A stretch of 64,000 nt of DNA, taken from the NCBI GenBank assembly GCA_007922305.1, contig ML677329.1:2942271-3006270 (forward strand), given 5' to 3'. Position numbers and translations under genes: made by a program. The notes under the pieces are model-generated. The model did no database searches, was not told where the DNA came from, and saw only the letters and a list, made by a program, of their open reading frames with translations. Shown in pieces: positions 22,964 through 36,826 of this stretch (positions are counted from its first letter, which is position 1; each line of letters begins with the position of its first letter). This stretch comes from Dermatemys mawii (lineage: Eukaryota > Chordata > Testudines > Dermatemydidae).

Positions 22964-23828
22964 GTAAGAACATCTCTAAAGCTTTACTGCTAAAATTCAG
23001 TTGTAAAAGAGACTCTTGTAAAACTACTTAGATTTAATTCTACAATTAGATTTAATTCTATAATTAAATCTAAATTTAGCACAAATTATAGAAATATCAT
23101 ATCTCAAAGAAACCTTGTTTTGATTATTGATGGTTTTTATACCGGCTATGTATTAGGGATTTACCACCTCCCTTTTCTTATTTACATTTTTCAAACAGAC
23201 CATACCTCACTGACTAGCTGCAAGTCTGCCTGTGAAGCACAAGGATAGCTTTATTAAGCAATGTAAACCCTTCCAGCCAGCACACCACAAAAATGTATAA
23301 AGGGCAGGTTAGAGTTGTGCTTTGTAGCACTGCAATTAACTTATTGCTGACTTCAAGATGCTGGTTGGCTGGGTGCACTGGTTTGCTTTTTCTCAGTCTC
23401 TTTAACTGAAAATGATTCATAAACACTAATGAAAAGCAAGCTATAAGAAAATAGCCTATGTTTTAGCTATTAAGTTTTCTCCCGTGATGACTGGGCTAAG
23501 TCTCAAAGTGATGTAAAAAAACAACACAATTTCTGTTTCCCATTTTAGAGATTTTTAGAGATTCTTCTCTCTTCATCTCACTCTCCAATGGTAGATCACT
23601 ATTAGTTTACACAATTGATATCCACTAAAGGTGTCTGGTATGTTTATTAGTATAGAATCTATTACAGAAGAATTTTTGTTTCTCTATCTTTGTATTGGAA
23701 GGATGTTCAACTTCCTCCTCTGTAGTGAGATCCATTTAGAGAGGACATTGAATCTGTTGAAATATTTCATTTTCACAATCTAATAAGTCCAAATCGTACC
23801 TACAAAAGTCCTCAAGTGTTTTAGGAAC

Positions 23829-24648
23829 TGTAACAAGGTTAAATACTAATTTAACAGGTCCTGCTGAGCAGTGACTCACCAGCCAGCATGCCCTTTCATG
23901 GCTGGGCTTGGCAGAATCTCCTCCTCTGTCACCCCCTCCTTACAGGTTTGCTTCTTCTCAGGACTCAGCCCTCTGGCAGGTCACTTTATTATCCGGGTAG
24001 GGAGAGACTAAGTCCAACTGACAAATGGAGTTCAATGACCTCATGTCAGGGTTTTGGCCCCTAAACAAGAGTCCAGTGGTCCTTACACCTTTTTGTCTCA
24101 AGGCTTCCAGTAGTCTTTATATCTTGCATCGGGGGTTTCACACCATATTCCTTAGTTTGGGTAGGGGAACCCAGATCCACATGCCCCCCGTTCCCACATT
24201 CTGATCCTGGAATCTGATCCTGTCATGAGCAGCCCTTAAATCCTTGCTGTTCCCTGGGTTCTTCCTATCTTAGTCTGTTCCTAGGCCCTCTTGCCCAGCT
24301 CTGGTAGTGAGCAATACTGCCCAGAGTTTTTTCCCCCAGGAGATCTGGTTCTTGCCCTTTTATCCACTCCTGTAGTTTTAGTCTCACTCCTGACCAATTC
24401 AAAGTTCCTTTCTCAGGAGAGAACTACAGGGCCTGCTCTCCTGGGCTTCTTTCCCCTTCTGCCCTGAAACCTTCTCCTATATTAGCCACAAAGCTCCTCC
24501 CCTACATATTAGCCTTAATTGGGTCTGAGTGTCCTGTAGTTGCTAATTGGCTCACCAATGCCCTTTAACCCTTTCATTGTCAGTGTGGGGTATGAACCAT
24601 ATTCCAGGTCACTTCTTTCTCTCCTTCCTCCTGAAAAACTCTGTTACA
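23829..24648. mobile_element. Probable solo LTR or LTR-like element (about 820 bp)
   Basis: The segment begins TGTAACA and ends TGTTACA, the TG...CA inverted termini expected of an LTR. It is flanked by 'gaac' and 'gaaa', a possible 4-5 bp target duplication with one mismatch. Its composition (C/T-rich, few ATGs) differs from the AT-rich flanks. No internal retroviral coding region is visible, so a solo LTR is the simplest reading; a non-LTR dispersed repeat is the alternative. Confidence 0.4.
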
Positions 24649-26783
24649 GAAAGAGAATGTGTGTAGCTACTGAATCATCTGCTATTGTTTGTTTCCATGG
24701 CTGATGTCATGCTTTAAAAGTGGCCAGTAAAACTGTTGTCTACTGGATGTACAGCTGCTTGTGCTCTACAAGAGGAATACAAGCTAAAATACTCTGTTTT
24801 CCCTGTGCTATATGCCACTCAAAATACAACTCGCTATCTTCTGCATTTTATGCTGTCATGTTGTTCAGTCTATACTGGGTTGTGTTGAAGAGCTACTTAT
24901 TGTTTTCAATAATGAAATCTGAGGGGTGCTGTTTTGTTGAAATGAAGAGGGGGGGGAACATACAAGTAAATGTAAGATTGGATGTTTTGCCTTTTTATGC
25001 AAAATTTCTGGAAATCTGACCCAGACCCCTTTCTATAGTAAACCTGACTTTATCAGAGTCTGCATAGCAAATATTGCTCTGAAGTCAGATTTGTCAAAAG
25101 TAAAAGTGAATGTCTTAAGTATTAATCTCAGCAGCTCCTTCCTGGCAATCTACCATACATAAAAAGAGGCTTGTTCTTTGTTAGAAACTCATCTGCGAGC
25201 AAGTCCTGTTGCTTATTCACCTGAAATCCTATTCTCTGAGACCTTGCTACTATTTGTAGAGGAGATTATATAGTGGAAAGCTCATGACTGCAAGCTGAGG
25301 AACAAGAAGCGGGAACAGATTGATGCCTAAACAGCAAAGATTATATCTACATATCCCTAATGATAAAACAGACAAAGGAGCCTCTAGTAAATATTGTCAA
25401 TTGTATTGAAATTGAAAATACTTAGGTAGGGTCTCTTTTGTGGATATATATGCATGTAAATCATGTAGAACTAGTCTACTTTTATTATGCAGGTATACCA
25501 GGTAGGATGGTTCTTGTTTTCATGGAATCATTTGCCCAAGAAGAGAACAGTAGTGGCCCAAGTATTAAAATTGGGAGCTACAAACCATCATACTTCAGTA
25601 TGTGAATATCATCCTGCTTGGCTCAACCTTTAACTCCTTGCCAAATTCAATAAAGATGTCACGTACATGGTTTAATCTTGGGCTTTAGAATTATGATTAA
25701 ACTGATCTTTTGACTTACTATTATCACATGTCCAAATTTTAAACCCTTTCTGAATTCTTGTGGGGCAAAATACTTAAGTAGTTAAGTCCTACACATTAAC
25801 AGATTTTATCAAACTTCAATATATTCCACTCCAGATAAAAGCTCTTGAACATTGGGAATTTTTCAGTTTTTCTTGGATTGCTTTGATTCTCAGAACAGAT
25901 GTCCTGCCTCACGTGAATTTTTTGTTTGGAATATTTTTATGAACTCTGTAGATAACAAAGAATGTTCTTGCTAGATGAAATAGAAGTGGATGAATGTGTG
26001 GGAAGTGTTTGTGTGTTTTTTCCCCACCTGGAATGGGAAATGTTATAATACCTGTCTCTGTCCTCACGCAGTTTGTAACATGGAATTTAAGAATGGTAGG
26101 TATCTTTTTCTCCATTGGAGCTGAGCTGTCTTTGTCTTGCAGATGGCTTTTTTGAATGACACTTGTTGATACAATGATTCTGTGTGTGATTTACAAGGGC
26201 AGTGCAAATGTGTTCCAGTGAGAAATATGAATGGGCAGACTGATTTAGAAAACTTAAATTTGGGGGACTTGTAAGAACGGACAACATTTACTTTGAAGGC
26301 TAGGATAGGTATCCCTTCCAAGCCCAGTTCAGGGTATATTCTACCTACAATAGGCATCCGTTTCCTTAATATACTACAAAGTTCGTAATAGGGCTATTGC
26401 AGTCTGTACTGGCCAGACGTTTCTGAAATCTGTCTTTGTGACTTCCCTGGGTATGAGCAATGATGATGCATTTGGGAGTGCCCTTAAAATGAGATTCACT
26501 AAAGGGCCTGAGATCCGAAGATCTCAGGGAAGCAGAAAGCGCTAAATTGGCACACCATCTATAGAAATGTAGTGAGTCCATTGGAAGTCAGAGTGCAAGC
26601 GATCAGGGCTCTGAGGATAAAGATAAATCAGTTGAAAGAGAGAGAGAATCCATAGGTCTAAGCAGGGGAGATCTGAGATTTCTGTATTAAGGGGAGTGTA
26701 GCTGAAAGAAGGATGAGATGGAGGAGGGGTCAGAAGAAGAAGAAGAAAAATGCAGAAGATACATTCAAAGAGATGGGTTAAGG

Positions 26784-27161
26784 CAGTGGTTCTCAATCAG
26801 GGATACGTGGAGGTCTTCTGGGGGTACATCAGCTCATCTAGATATTTGCCTAGTTTTACAACAGACTACATAAAAAGCACCAACAAAGTCAGTACAAACT
26901 GAAATTTCATACAGTGACTTGTTTATACGCCTCTATATACGATGCACTGAAATGAAATACAATATTGTAGGTTCCATTTGATTTATAATCATACGGTAAA
27001 AATGAGAAAGTCGGCAATTTTTCAGTAATAGTGTGCTGGGGCACCTTTTTGTATTTTTGTGTCTGATTTGTAAGCAAGTAATTTTGCTGAAGCTTGGGGG
27101 TACACAAGACCGATCAGACTCCTGAAAGGGTACTGGAGTCTGGAAAGGTTGAGAACCAGCA
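26784..27161. mobile_element. Non-autonomous hAT element (378 bp)
   Basis: The left end is CAGTGGTTCTCAA and the right end TTGAGAACCAGCA (canonical TTGAGAACCACTG, slightly mutated). The flanks GGTTAAGG (26776-26783) and AGTTAAGG (27162-27169) match at 7 of 8 positions, fitting a hAT target duplication. No transposase reading frame remains. Confidence 0.82.
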
Positions 27162-30100
27162 AGTTAAGGTATATGGAAAGGTGTGCCCACACGTGTTTGA
27201 GTGTATCCCAGTTGAGCCAGGGTTTTGCTCATCCATGGTTTAATGAGAACTAATCGCTTTACAAGTTGCTCACCTCTCCACATGTGAACACCAGTAAACT
27301 TGTTACTGCTCCACTGTTGGTGATTTAAAGCTAGTTTTCATTTGAAACCCTGCTCTAGGCTGACTTGTCTGCTGCATGAGACTTGGAGATTGGATCCTGA
27401 CTAAGCTTAATAAAGTTGTCTGAAAATGGCATGCTGCAATGTTGAGCTCAGTACCTGGCAATCCAGTGTTTGGAAACTACTCTGTGATCCTCCAATGCAT
27501 AGGACAGATTTCAAAGCATTACAAAACTGTCTCCAAACATTTTTGTGGTGGTGGTTTTAAGCAGATATTGCCTATGACAGTCTCAAAAATATTGCTTATT
27601 GTTGGAGAAGCACTTTTTCTAAAATCAATCTGAAGGGTCCATATGACTTGCCAATGGCAAAAGTGGCATTTTTGGTGGGGAGGGTGGCTTCAGATCAATT
27701 AATTGATAACATAAAGGTCACTCTTCTGGGGGCAGGCGAGGCAGATTGTATACTCTGAATGCAAGCATCCTTAGCAAACCTGTATACGGTAGCAACTTCT
27801 GTACAGGAAGTGGAGATTTCAGATTCTTTTATTGAATTTTATTCTTTTGACAGAATCAAACAAGCTGCCTTTTCTCATTATGAACTGAGAACAACTACTT
27901 CTAAATTGCTAGAAAGGTGCAACTAAAGAACTTACAAAAACTCACTCTAGATTGTTACACTGAAATGTGGAAATATTTAACTTGACATATACAAGGACTG
28001 TGATTGCATATCACTTAATGATTTGCACCCTCCCATATGTCAAGCTCTCAGATAGGTAAGAAGTGATAAAGTAATTAGGAATAAAGCTGGGAGAATTAAA
28101 TGTGTCCTTATTTGCAGCTTTCAACAAATTGTTAGGACTAGCTTTTAGTTCATAGGAATGAAACCTGAATAATTTTTATTTACATTCAAGACACATTAAA
28201 GAGGCTTATTTAAATTGGGGTTTTTTGGGAAGCTTAAGTGGAAGACTAATTATTTTAGATTTAAGTATCTATTCCCTTCCAGGAATACTGGAGCTAAGTT
28301 CTATTTAAAAAGGGACAAGATTTTGAATAGTGGGTAACTAACTAACCAAAACAAGAAAATTCATTTCTAAATAGTAGTGGAAATGAATGAGACAGTGACA
28401 AGAACAATGTAAACTAGAGTAAACCCACTGCTGTAAATGATATAATGTGTGTCAGATGACTGCAGTTGACCAGGTAGTTTCCTGGCCGAGGTCATGCAGA
28501 AATATAAAGATGAAGTACACATCTTATCGCTTGTCTGATAAAACACTTTGAATTGCTAGTAGATTAGCAAAAAACAAAACCAGTCCAGTGACAGATTGGA
28601 GAACTCAGTAAGTAGAGATCCTGTAAGTGTTGAGATCATCAAAAATGTACCCTGGATGTGTCAGGAGTTGTCCCGGGGGGAGGGAAGGGAAGGAAGAAAT
28701 TCAGGTTTTATTTATTTTAACACTTATAAATGGCCTTTGTGGCTCATAGTTATTCTAATAAAGTGTGTTTGGATATAGGCAAGGTGACTGGCAGCAAAAA
28801 TGTTTTTGAGGTGTAAACATTGTTTCCCTGTATGCTATGTGGCAGAGAAGCAAGAAAGAGGTGTTCACTCCAGTATGGCTTATCAATACCCTAAACTATA
28901 ATGGTGAAAATAATTACCCTGCCACTTTCCCTTAAAAATGGCAATATGACAACTACAGTGAATCTAATTTCTACATCTTAAAAGTGACCAGCAAAGTGCA
29001 TGGTCTTCTCTGATGCTTTATGATGTATAAAGCTTATCTGCATTTTTAAAAAAACTTATCACATGAGAAATTAGGTCTTCTCTACCATGGAAGCTCTCTG
29101 GTGGCTGGAAACTAGGGTGATGACCACCTCATGTACTGAATGAAAACTGGGCCACTAAGCAGAAGATCATTTTAAATAGCTTGACAAATATTTTTGTTGA
29201 AACAGGTGTTAATATCAGGGACTAACATTTTGGAAATAGGTATCTTTTGTTGAAGCTTCAAAGAATGTGTAAAAGCGCACATGGACTTAATGTATACAGC
29301 AGGTCTGCCAGAAAAACAAGGGGAGATCAGATTTGATAGTGACATTTCTAAGGCGAAAGACAAACAAAAAGGAAAAGTCTCCTCCCTTCAGGTGTTCATA
29401 CGTTATGAAGAAACAAAAAAGACAAACTTATTTTTTAAAAATTGTGCCTTTTCCGGTCTCATGTAGAGAATACGGTGACACCTACTGGGAGAGATGCAGA
29501 ATAGAACATTCTTCTATTTCTCTTTTGGCATTTGTAGTAGATACTAGAATAAACCTGTTAAGTTTTTCTGCCATGTCTCCCTCTGTTACCTAGGGCATGG
29601 TGTGTGGTTTGTTTGATTTTTAAGGTACCATTGGCATGCGAATCTAGAAAATGTGCATGTTCTCTCAACTTCTTTTTACAAATTTAAGGTCAATATGATT
29701 CAATGGATTTAAACTATTAAGTTGATTGATATTGAAATCCCAACCTGCAATATTTGCAACCCACATACTTTGCTACAAGAGCTAGAAAGTGAAATCAGGT
29801 GATTTTATACACAAGTGAAATTGACTTGTCCCTTTTCATGTTCCAAACTTATTCCAAAAAGTAAGTAAATCAGTGTTGACTATTTAGTTTTTAATTAATA
29901 AAACAAAACCCTGTTTCAAAGGAAACTTCTGTGAGGCAGGAGTTTACAAGATCTTGAAATTTTCTAATCACCTCCATAGAAAATATTCTTTTAAAAAATG
30001 TTTAAGGTGTTATTGGTGTGAAAGGGGAATAGGAAACTTTTGCTCTGATGTTGACCTTTGGGAAGAAGGAGAGAAGGCTGCTGGTAGTCCTGCTCACAGC

Positions 30101-30479
30101 TGCATGGTTTAGTAAATTTCGTACCAGATAAGCAATTGAGTAGAGTTCCTGGTAGACCTCGTATTGAGGATGGAAATTGTTTCACAAATTATTTTAAGAT
30201 TTCAAAATCTAGATTCATTTCAAATGAGAATGAAACCTGAAAATTTCAGAATTCTCCATTGCAAAAATTATAAAGTTTCAAAAATTTGTCTTAAAAAATG
30301 TTCGACACCCTGTTTTGACATTCAGAATTTTTTTCCCTTCCTGAAATGAAATTTTGACAAAAATCAAGCAAATAATTAAGCATTTCAGTTTCAATGGAAC
30401 TGGATATGCCAACAGAATATGGTTCTGTTGATATTTCTCTGACCCGCTCTAGTCCTGAGTTCTATTTCCCCTCTACCAC

Positions 30480-30645
30480 GGCTGGCATTTTATAGTACTT
30501 TGCGCTTAGGAAACACTCTAACATTATGTAGTAAGTAAACATTGAAAACAACCATCTTACAGATCAGCAACCTGAGGCTCAGAGGTTTTGACTTGGCAGA
30601 GTAACTTCTGCCAATTGTAAACTGAACCAGGCTCCTGAGCCTGAT
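30480..30645 (-). repeat. MIR-like SINE fragment
   Basis: The order 'ttacagatcagcaacctgag', 'gctcagaggttttgactt', then 'gtaactt...aaactgaaccaggctcctg' resembles the reverse complement of the MIR core, with the consensus 'ttacagatgaggaaactgaggc'. It is well diverged. Confidence 0.5.
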
Positions 30646-30792
30646 CTGGTACTTAAACAAGTAGCTCTCACTGCCCCCCAGACAAGTCCTTTTATTTAAT
30701 CTTTGACTCTGTCCCCCGTTTAAAGTCTTTGACCCATGAGCAAAAATCTAAAGGTGTACAGGGTTAAGGCTTTCACAGCCACACATATAGAT

Positions 30793-31110
30793 AGGGCCCT
30801 ACCAAATTCATGGTCCATTTCGATCAGTTTCATGGCCAGAGGGCTTTAAAATTGTTCAGTGTCACATGCTGTTGTGATAGGTTGGGGGGGGGGGGGGTTT
30901 GCAAAGCTGTTGTGACAGCGTTGGGGGAGGGGTGTCATGGGATTGCCACCCTCACTTCTGTGCTGTAGCCATGAAGCTTCCTGAAGCCAGGGGAAGCTTC
31001 TGGAGGGGAGTCTGATCCCCTTGTGCTGCTGGGAGCTCCTAGCTGCTACTCCTGGCCTGGCTGGGGAAGGACAGGACTTCCTCTTACCCTGCATGGACCT
31101 GCTGATGTAG
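30793..31110. mobile_element. hAT-like element fragment with G tract
   Basis: The segment begins 'tagggccctaccaaattcat' and continues 'ggtccatttcgatcagtttc', the start of a common sauropsid hAT MITE. A G tract (30884-30897) and 'ggattgccaccctcacttct' match its interior. The opposite terminus was not found, so the right boundary is approximate. Confidence 0.5.
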
Positions 31111-31781
31111 CTTCACCTGTGCTATTATGTGAGCTGGTCCATTTATACCTTTTCTGAGTCTGCTTCCTCATTGTAACCAGCAATAATGTGCTATGCAAGA
31201 AAATGTTTATGAAGAGCTACGGAAGTTCAGCTTATGAAATCTGCTGTCATTTAGGTGGAATGAAAACTCTGGACACCCAGATTCCCAGCATGTGTTTTTC
31301 GGAAAGCACAGCTTCCCTCAGTCTAGTCAAAGGTCAGAAGATAGAATTTTAGTGCAAAAATAGCTCCAGGATCCATGTGGAAAAAATTTGCATTCACTGG
31401 AAAGTTGATGAAAGCTTTTTTGTTAAAACTGTTGTGATTGTTTTTTCTTGCAAATTTATCCCCTCTTGAGTTGTTGTTAGAACTGGAGACTAATGTGTAT
31501 TGCTATTTGCCTTAAGTACTCCAGCTTGAGATCGCAATAGAGAGAAGGGTTTTGTTTGTTTGTACAGTTAGTGGTTGTTAGGAAATGATTGAGTTTTTGG
31601 ATTCCATGGTGCTGGGATAGTGAATTTGCTACTTTGCACTGGAAACTTTGGACTTGGGAAAGAGGGAGTTAATGGAGCTATGTAAAAACAGATGGATGTA
31701 ACAGATTTTCTTCTCTAATATAAAATTATTTCTATATTAACTCATTCATGAGCATAGGCATAATTTTGAGTTAAATGTCTA

Positions 31782-31870
31782 ACCATCTGATGAAGTGAGT
31801 TTTAGCCCATGAAAGCTTATGCCCAAATAAATTTTGGTTTCTAAGGTGCCACAAGTACTCCTCATTCTTT
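31782..31870 (+). mobile_element. Penelope-like retroelement tail fragment
   Basis: The blocks 'ccatctgatgaagtgagttt', 'agcccatgaaagcttatgcc' and 'ctaaggtgccacaagtactc' match the tail family also seen at 1698 (reverse) and 13875. A hammerhead-like core spans 31787-31824: CTGATGA and GAAA are intact, but the base expected to be U before the cleavage position is C. Confidence 0.6.
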
Positions 31871-32528
31871 TAATCAAAAATTGTACTTGCTGTACCTTAA
31901 ATATGATTTACAAGGAAAAAAGTGTGTGCCATTTTTTTGCTTCTTTTTTATCTGAAGAATTTTTTACTTGATCTGCTTTTGAAGTATCAAGAATATCAAG
32001 TTTTCCCTGTTTATTACAAGCTACTTTCTTGGAACATAAGAGAATTGAAGGGACTCTTTTCTCATGACAGTGTCAGGTGCTTGAGTTAGTGTTGTGAGTT
32101 AACAGCATTTGAAACCTTGACTAAATTTCCATCTCCTCTCAATTGTGCAGGTTTTACTTCCTTGATACTTGTGATATTCCACTTTCTTCTATCAGACCAA
32201 ATCTTTCAGCAGGAATAGTGTAGACAAAAACTGAATTTCTAATGTAAAAAATAAAGCAAACCCTCCCTCCCCTCACCCCCAGCCCTCTTTTGAAAGGTTT
32301 ATTCCTTCAAATGCTCATTGTATATCATAAAGAAGCAAAAAGGGCACAAACACATTTTTCCTCCCTTGCAGGTCATTTAATATACTGATCATTCTTCTCT
32401 CAAAGAAGCTGCTGGAGTCTTGGCTGCCTAGAGGTAACCTGAAGTTTTTATTACAAACTACACAGTTTCTTGTCTGAAATGGAAAGACCGGTCCAGAGTT
32501 TCCAGTCTAATCCCTTCAAACACTGTAA

Positions 32529-33184
32529 GGGCTTGGTTACACTGGCACTTTATAGCGCTATAACCTCCTCCCCGTCCACACTGGCAAGGCACGTAGAGCG
32601 CTATAACTGCTGAGTTATAGCGCTATTGTTAATCCACCTCCGCATGGGGAATAAGGGCTGTAGCGCAGCTGCTGTAGCGCTACAGCAAGAATGTGGACAC
32701 CCACTGCGCTACAAGTGATCTCTGGAGATGCCTAGAGCCATTTAAGGCAATTGACGTCTCTTCCCTTTGTTTTGAACTCGGCTGGAGGAATGCGGAAGTA
32801 CCTCTTTAGAGTTTCTCTCTTAACTCGGCAGATAAGCAATGAAAATGTTTAAGGAGGGAGCCTGTGTGAAAACAAAGCCTTCCGTGAACGGAGGCTCACT
32901 GACAGGCTTTCAGAAGAACGGAAAAATCACTCTCTCTCTCCCTCCGCATACACACAACGCGTCCCCCCTCACCCCCCTTGTTTAAAAAGCACGTTGCACC
33001 CAGCTGAATGCTGGGATACCTGCCCTAATGTGCTGCTCTTAATGCCGCATTAAGTGCCCCAAATGTGGCCATGCTATACTGCTGGCGCATCTGAGTGTGG
33101 ACATACAATAGCGCTATACATATTACTGTATAAGGGGACCGCTATAACCAATAGCGCTATAATCTTGTAAGTGTAACCATACCC
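32529..33184. mobile_element. Large TIR MITE with repeated ATAGCGCTAT palindromes (656 bp)
   Basis: The ends 'gggcttggttacactgg' and 'gtgtaaccataccc' are inverted repeats flanked by TAA on both sides (32526-32528, 33185-33187). Palindromes of the form TAGCGCTA recur near both ends and inside. No transposase frame is present. The TWA target site points to the PIF/Harbinger superfamily. Confidence 0.8.
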
Positions 33185-36100
33185 TAACAGTGATAGCTTG
33201 AGGGTCATCTTTGGGCTCTAGAATGCCTTTAACAAAATCTACTGCTGGTTCTCCTCCACCAGTGGGAGCCCTAGCATAGCCAAGGCTTTAGGTAGCCACT
33301 GGCACTGTAAGCCTTGTCATTAACCCTGCTTTGGAGTAGGTTTGACTCATGTCCTATAAAACACTAGCAGATGCTGCTGTATCAGCATAACACTAGTAAT
33401 CCCACTGGAACTGCCAGCAATGGAGCTGAACTGGTGCTAGCATGGATGAATAAACTGAGAATTTCCTGGGTAGACAAGGGCTCAATGTGACTCTGTGTTA
33501 CTTATAAATGCTTCAGTCTAAGAATGTACTAGTGGCTTGATTTTTTTCTATTTACTTGTGTCTTTAATATTGAGAAACAGTATTAAAAAGGTAACAGTAA
33601 TTCTGCAAATGCCAAAGACATATTTGGATATCTAATTTAGTTTTGCTCAAGACATAGTTTGACATGTCATTCAACACACACTAATATAAAGCAGGTTTTG
33701 TAATTGAAATCCTCCCCCTCCACACACTACTCTCCCCTTCCTTCCACTGTCCCACCCCAAAGTGCTGTGGAAAAACCAGGCCAATACAGCCCATTTTAAA
33801 GCACACTTGTTCTCAGATAACTTTCTCCAGAGGGCTAGTAGTTCTCCCTTTTATCCACCTCCTCTTGTAAGGCTATTTACATACCTCACTTCCAGTAACT
33901 GGTCTGAAATGGATGAATAATCTCCAGCATGTCAGCCTCTCTAAAGTTTGTTTAATCATGAAGATGAGTAACTTTACTCTGTAATGTTCAGTGAGATGAG
34001 GCTGATAAGGCCTCCAGGGTTCATTCCATTTCATTGCAAGTAGGGAGAAAAAGGGTGCAAAACTTTGGTCATTCTTTTTTAGAAAGTAAAAATAATGTTT
34101 GTGGTTCCTCGCCCCGCCCACCCCCAACTTCCAGTTGTGAGTCACATGTCTGGGTTGCTAGTTGCTGAAGTTCAGCTTTATCAGATCTAAGAGCTGTTGG
34201 AGTTTGATTTTATTTCCATGTAAGTTACTTCTTCCAAAGCCAGAAAGGGGTGTGTGTGTTCTGCAGTCTGATGTACAGTTCAAATGACAGGCTGTGGCCC
34301 AGGCTCAAGACTTCACATATGTGAAATGTGACTTGCAGCACTTTCTTTGAAGCCTAACCACAGCCAGGGAGCTGTAATTGCAGTCTTTGATTGCGCCGAC
34401 TTCACTTGTGGATTGGGCTTTGCTGGGGCATGCCTGGCTTGGCCAGACTTCAGCAGCAGCCCCCCAGTGAAGTCTCAGATGTGGGAAGTCTTCAGTCTCC
34501 TTAGCACATGCCTGTGGTTTCTTGAAAAGAATCCTGATTTGACCTGTTTTATATCTTTAAGGCAACACCATAGTTGTTCAGGTTTTTTAAAAGGTAGCGT
34601 TTGGTCTATCAGTGGTAGAAATTACTTTGTCTGTAGCCTTAAAAAATAGGCAGCTGGGGAAAACCATATCCTAGCCCACATTTTCAGGATAACTACTGTG
34701 TAATTTTCTGTAGTATTACCCTGGAAACAATACATTTAGGCCTCCTTTTTAACACTCCCTTGTACAATTGGAATCATGTAAGCAGCCTCTTTTTACTGGT
34801 GGAAAAAGGAATGAGGAGAGGGAGAGGTTACGAAAATGTGAGCCAGAAATTGCTACAGTTGTACTTTGACTCAGAAAGAAGTAAAGGTCCCAGTTTAAAA
34901 ACTGAAGACCAGAGCAAGGCTGTGGTCATTATTTTAACCTCCTGACTTCAAAGATGGCATGCTGGTAAGGGAAGGGGGAGGAGGTAGGGAATCCATCTCA
35001 ACAGAAGAGCATTTCATTTCCTTCAGTGAAGTAGACATTGGTGGCTGCTACCGTCTAGTTCTGAATCACAGCACTTGTATCAGACTGCTGTGAACTACTG
35101 GCCTGGCGCCTCAAGGCCATTCCTCAACAGGAAGCTGAATGTTTTCATGTAAGACTGAGAGGAAAACCTTCCCAGGAAGAGCAACCTGGACTGAACCTTT
35201 GAAAATCTGGGATGAAAAGGCACAAAGTAAATATAAATCTGCAGGGTTCTCTCACCAGTGTTCCTCTGCTGTTTGCTTGGCCTTTTTCGTGCTCCTTGGA
35301 AAGGTAGAGCCCTTCATAACTCTTTGATCCCCATATGTTATGGAGCAATGTGCTACTTTAAAAAAAGTGCAGGAAACTGAAGAGGCTTTTTTTTAGTTGG
35401 GGCTTGGGATGGTTTTCCAAGGAAATAGGAACTGAATTAGTCAATACAGTGCACGTCCGTTGAAACAGCTGTTTCTTTGCAATGGGCATTTGATTTTGCT
35501 CTTTAAGGGCGTAACAGCTTTACTTGCCCTTTTTGCAGCTAGCAAGCTGAGCACTAAGGGAAAATTTCCCTTATTCAGCTAAATAGGGAAAAGGGTGATT
35601 CAGAATGTGTCAGCGCTCCCTCACATTACAGATCTGAATGGATTTAGCAGCAAGATTTGCATTTTCATTCTAGGGCAGTTCTGTGGTTTAATCCATGTCT
35701 GTCCTTCACCTTTTCTCTTCCACCAAAATAATGGTTCCTAGTGGACTATTCTGATGATTCAGCTTACTGGTTGGGAGTTAGGACATGATCCTGCACTCAC
35801 TAAAGTAATGTCTCGATTTGAGTGTGTGTTTGGATTTGGTCTCTAGAGAGCTTTAGCTTGTATAATTTTCAGTTCAAGTAATAAGTTAACCACTGTCTAA
35901 CCAATAGCCAAGATGCGCTGTACAAACACCTTCTATAATGAGACTTCAATTTAAACTGCTGGCAGGAATGTACTGTACATTTTCAAGTCTGGCACACTGG
36001 ATAAATATTTTGCACCCTAAGTTTAGCAGGCTTTAGTTACAGCTCTGACATGAGAGTCATTCAGCAATATGATTCTCTAGAGTCTAACCTATTGTCTGAT

Positions 36101-36796
36101 TTGACATATATTATAATAAACTAACAGCAGAAGCCTTGGTATAATGTGTACACTTAACCCATTTGTTTGCTTGAAAAGGAGTTGCAATGTCTTGGCTTAC
36201 CTCATCCAAGGTGCCATACTATCTTTTTTGTTAAATCACTACCACCTTTTCCTTAGTGTTTGTCATTCTTTTTCCCCCTCCCACATATGACTGGAGAGGC
36301 GTTAACTGGCCACTTCACCCTCTGTGATTCCTTAACTGCTTATGCTAAACAATGTGTTCTACCTTATATTAGTAGAGACACTGGGTGCCTTTCTGCAGGC
36401 CCCGTAGAGAAGCTCTGTGTAAACACAAAGCCTTTCTCTCTCCCAGAAGTTGGTTGAATAAAATATTACATCTTATCACAGACAGCTGAAGAAATGGATT
36501 ATCTGTGAAGTCTGACTGATATAATTCCCAGTAATTTTTAAAATTCTATGACAAGGTTTAAGTGACTCGCAGTTGTGCAGTACCTGAAGGATTACAGTTC
36601 AAGTAGATGTTAATGGCATAACAGCAACACTGAGATCATCACTGAAGATTGATCTTTATGCTGAAAATACCTGATTCACCATCTAACACTGTGGCATGAC
36701 TCACTAGACAAGTACTGGGAGGAGCTTTTATAATCCTGCTGTCTGGGTCAGGAGGGCATGGGCGACTGTTTGAATCAGCAGTTACACAGGTCTCTG

Positions 36797-36826
36797 TTAC
36801 AGAGGGGTAACCATGTTAGTCTTTAT
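36797..36826. repeat. Terminal stub of a Penelope-like tail
   Basis: 'cagaggggtaaccatgttag' followed by 'tcttta' matches the outer end of the Penelope-like repeat ('cagaggggtagccgtgttag'). Only about 30 bp are present. Confidence 0.45.
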
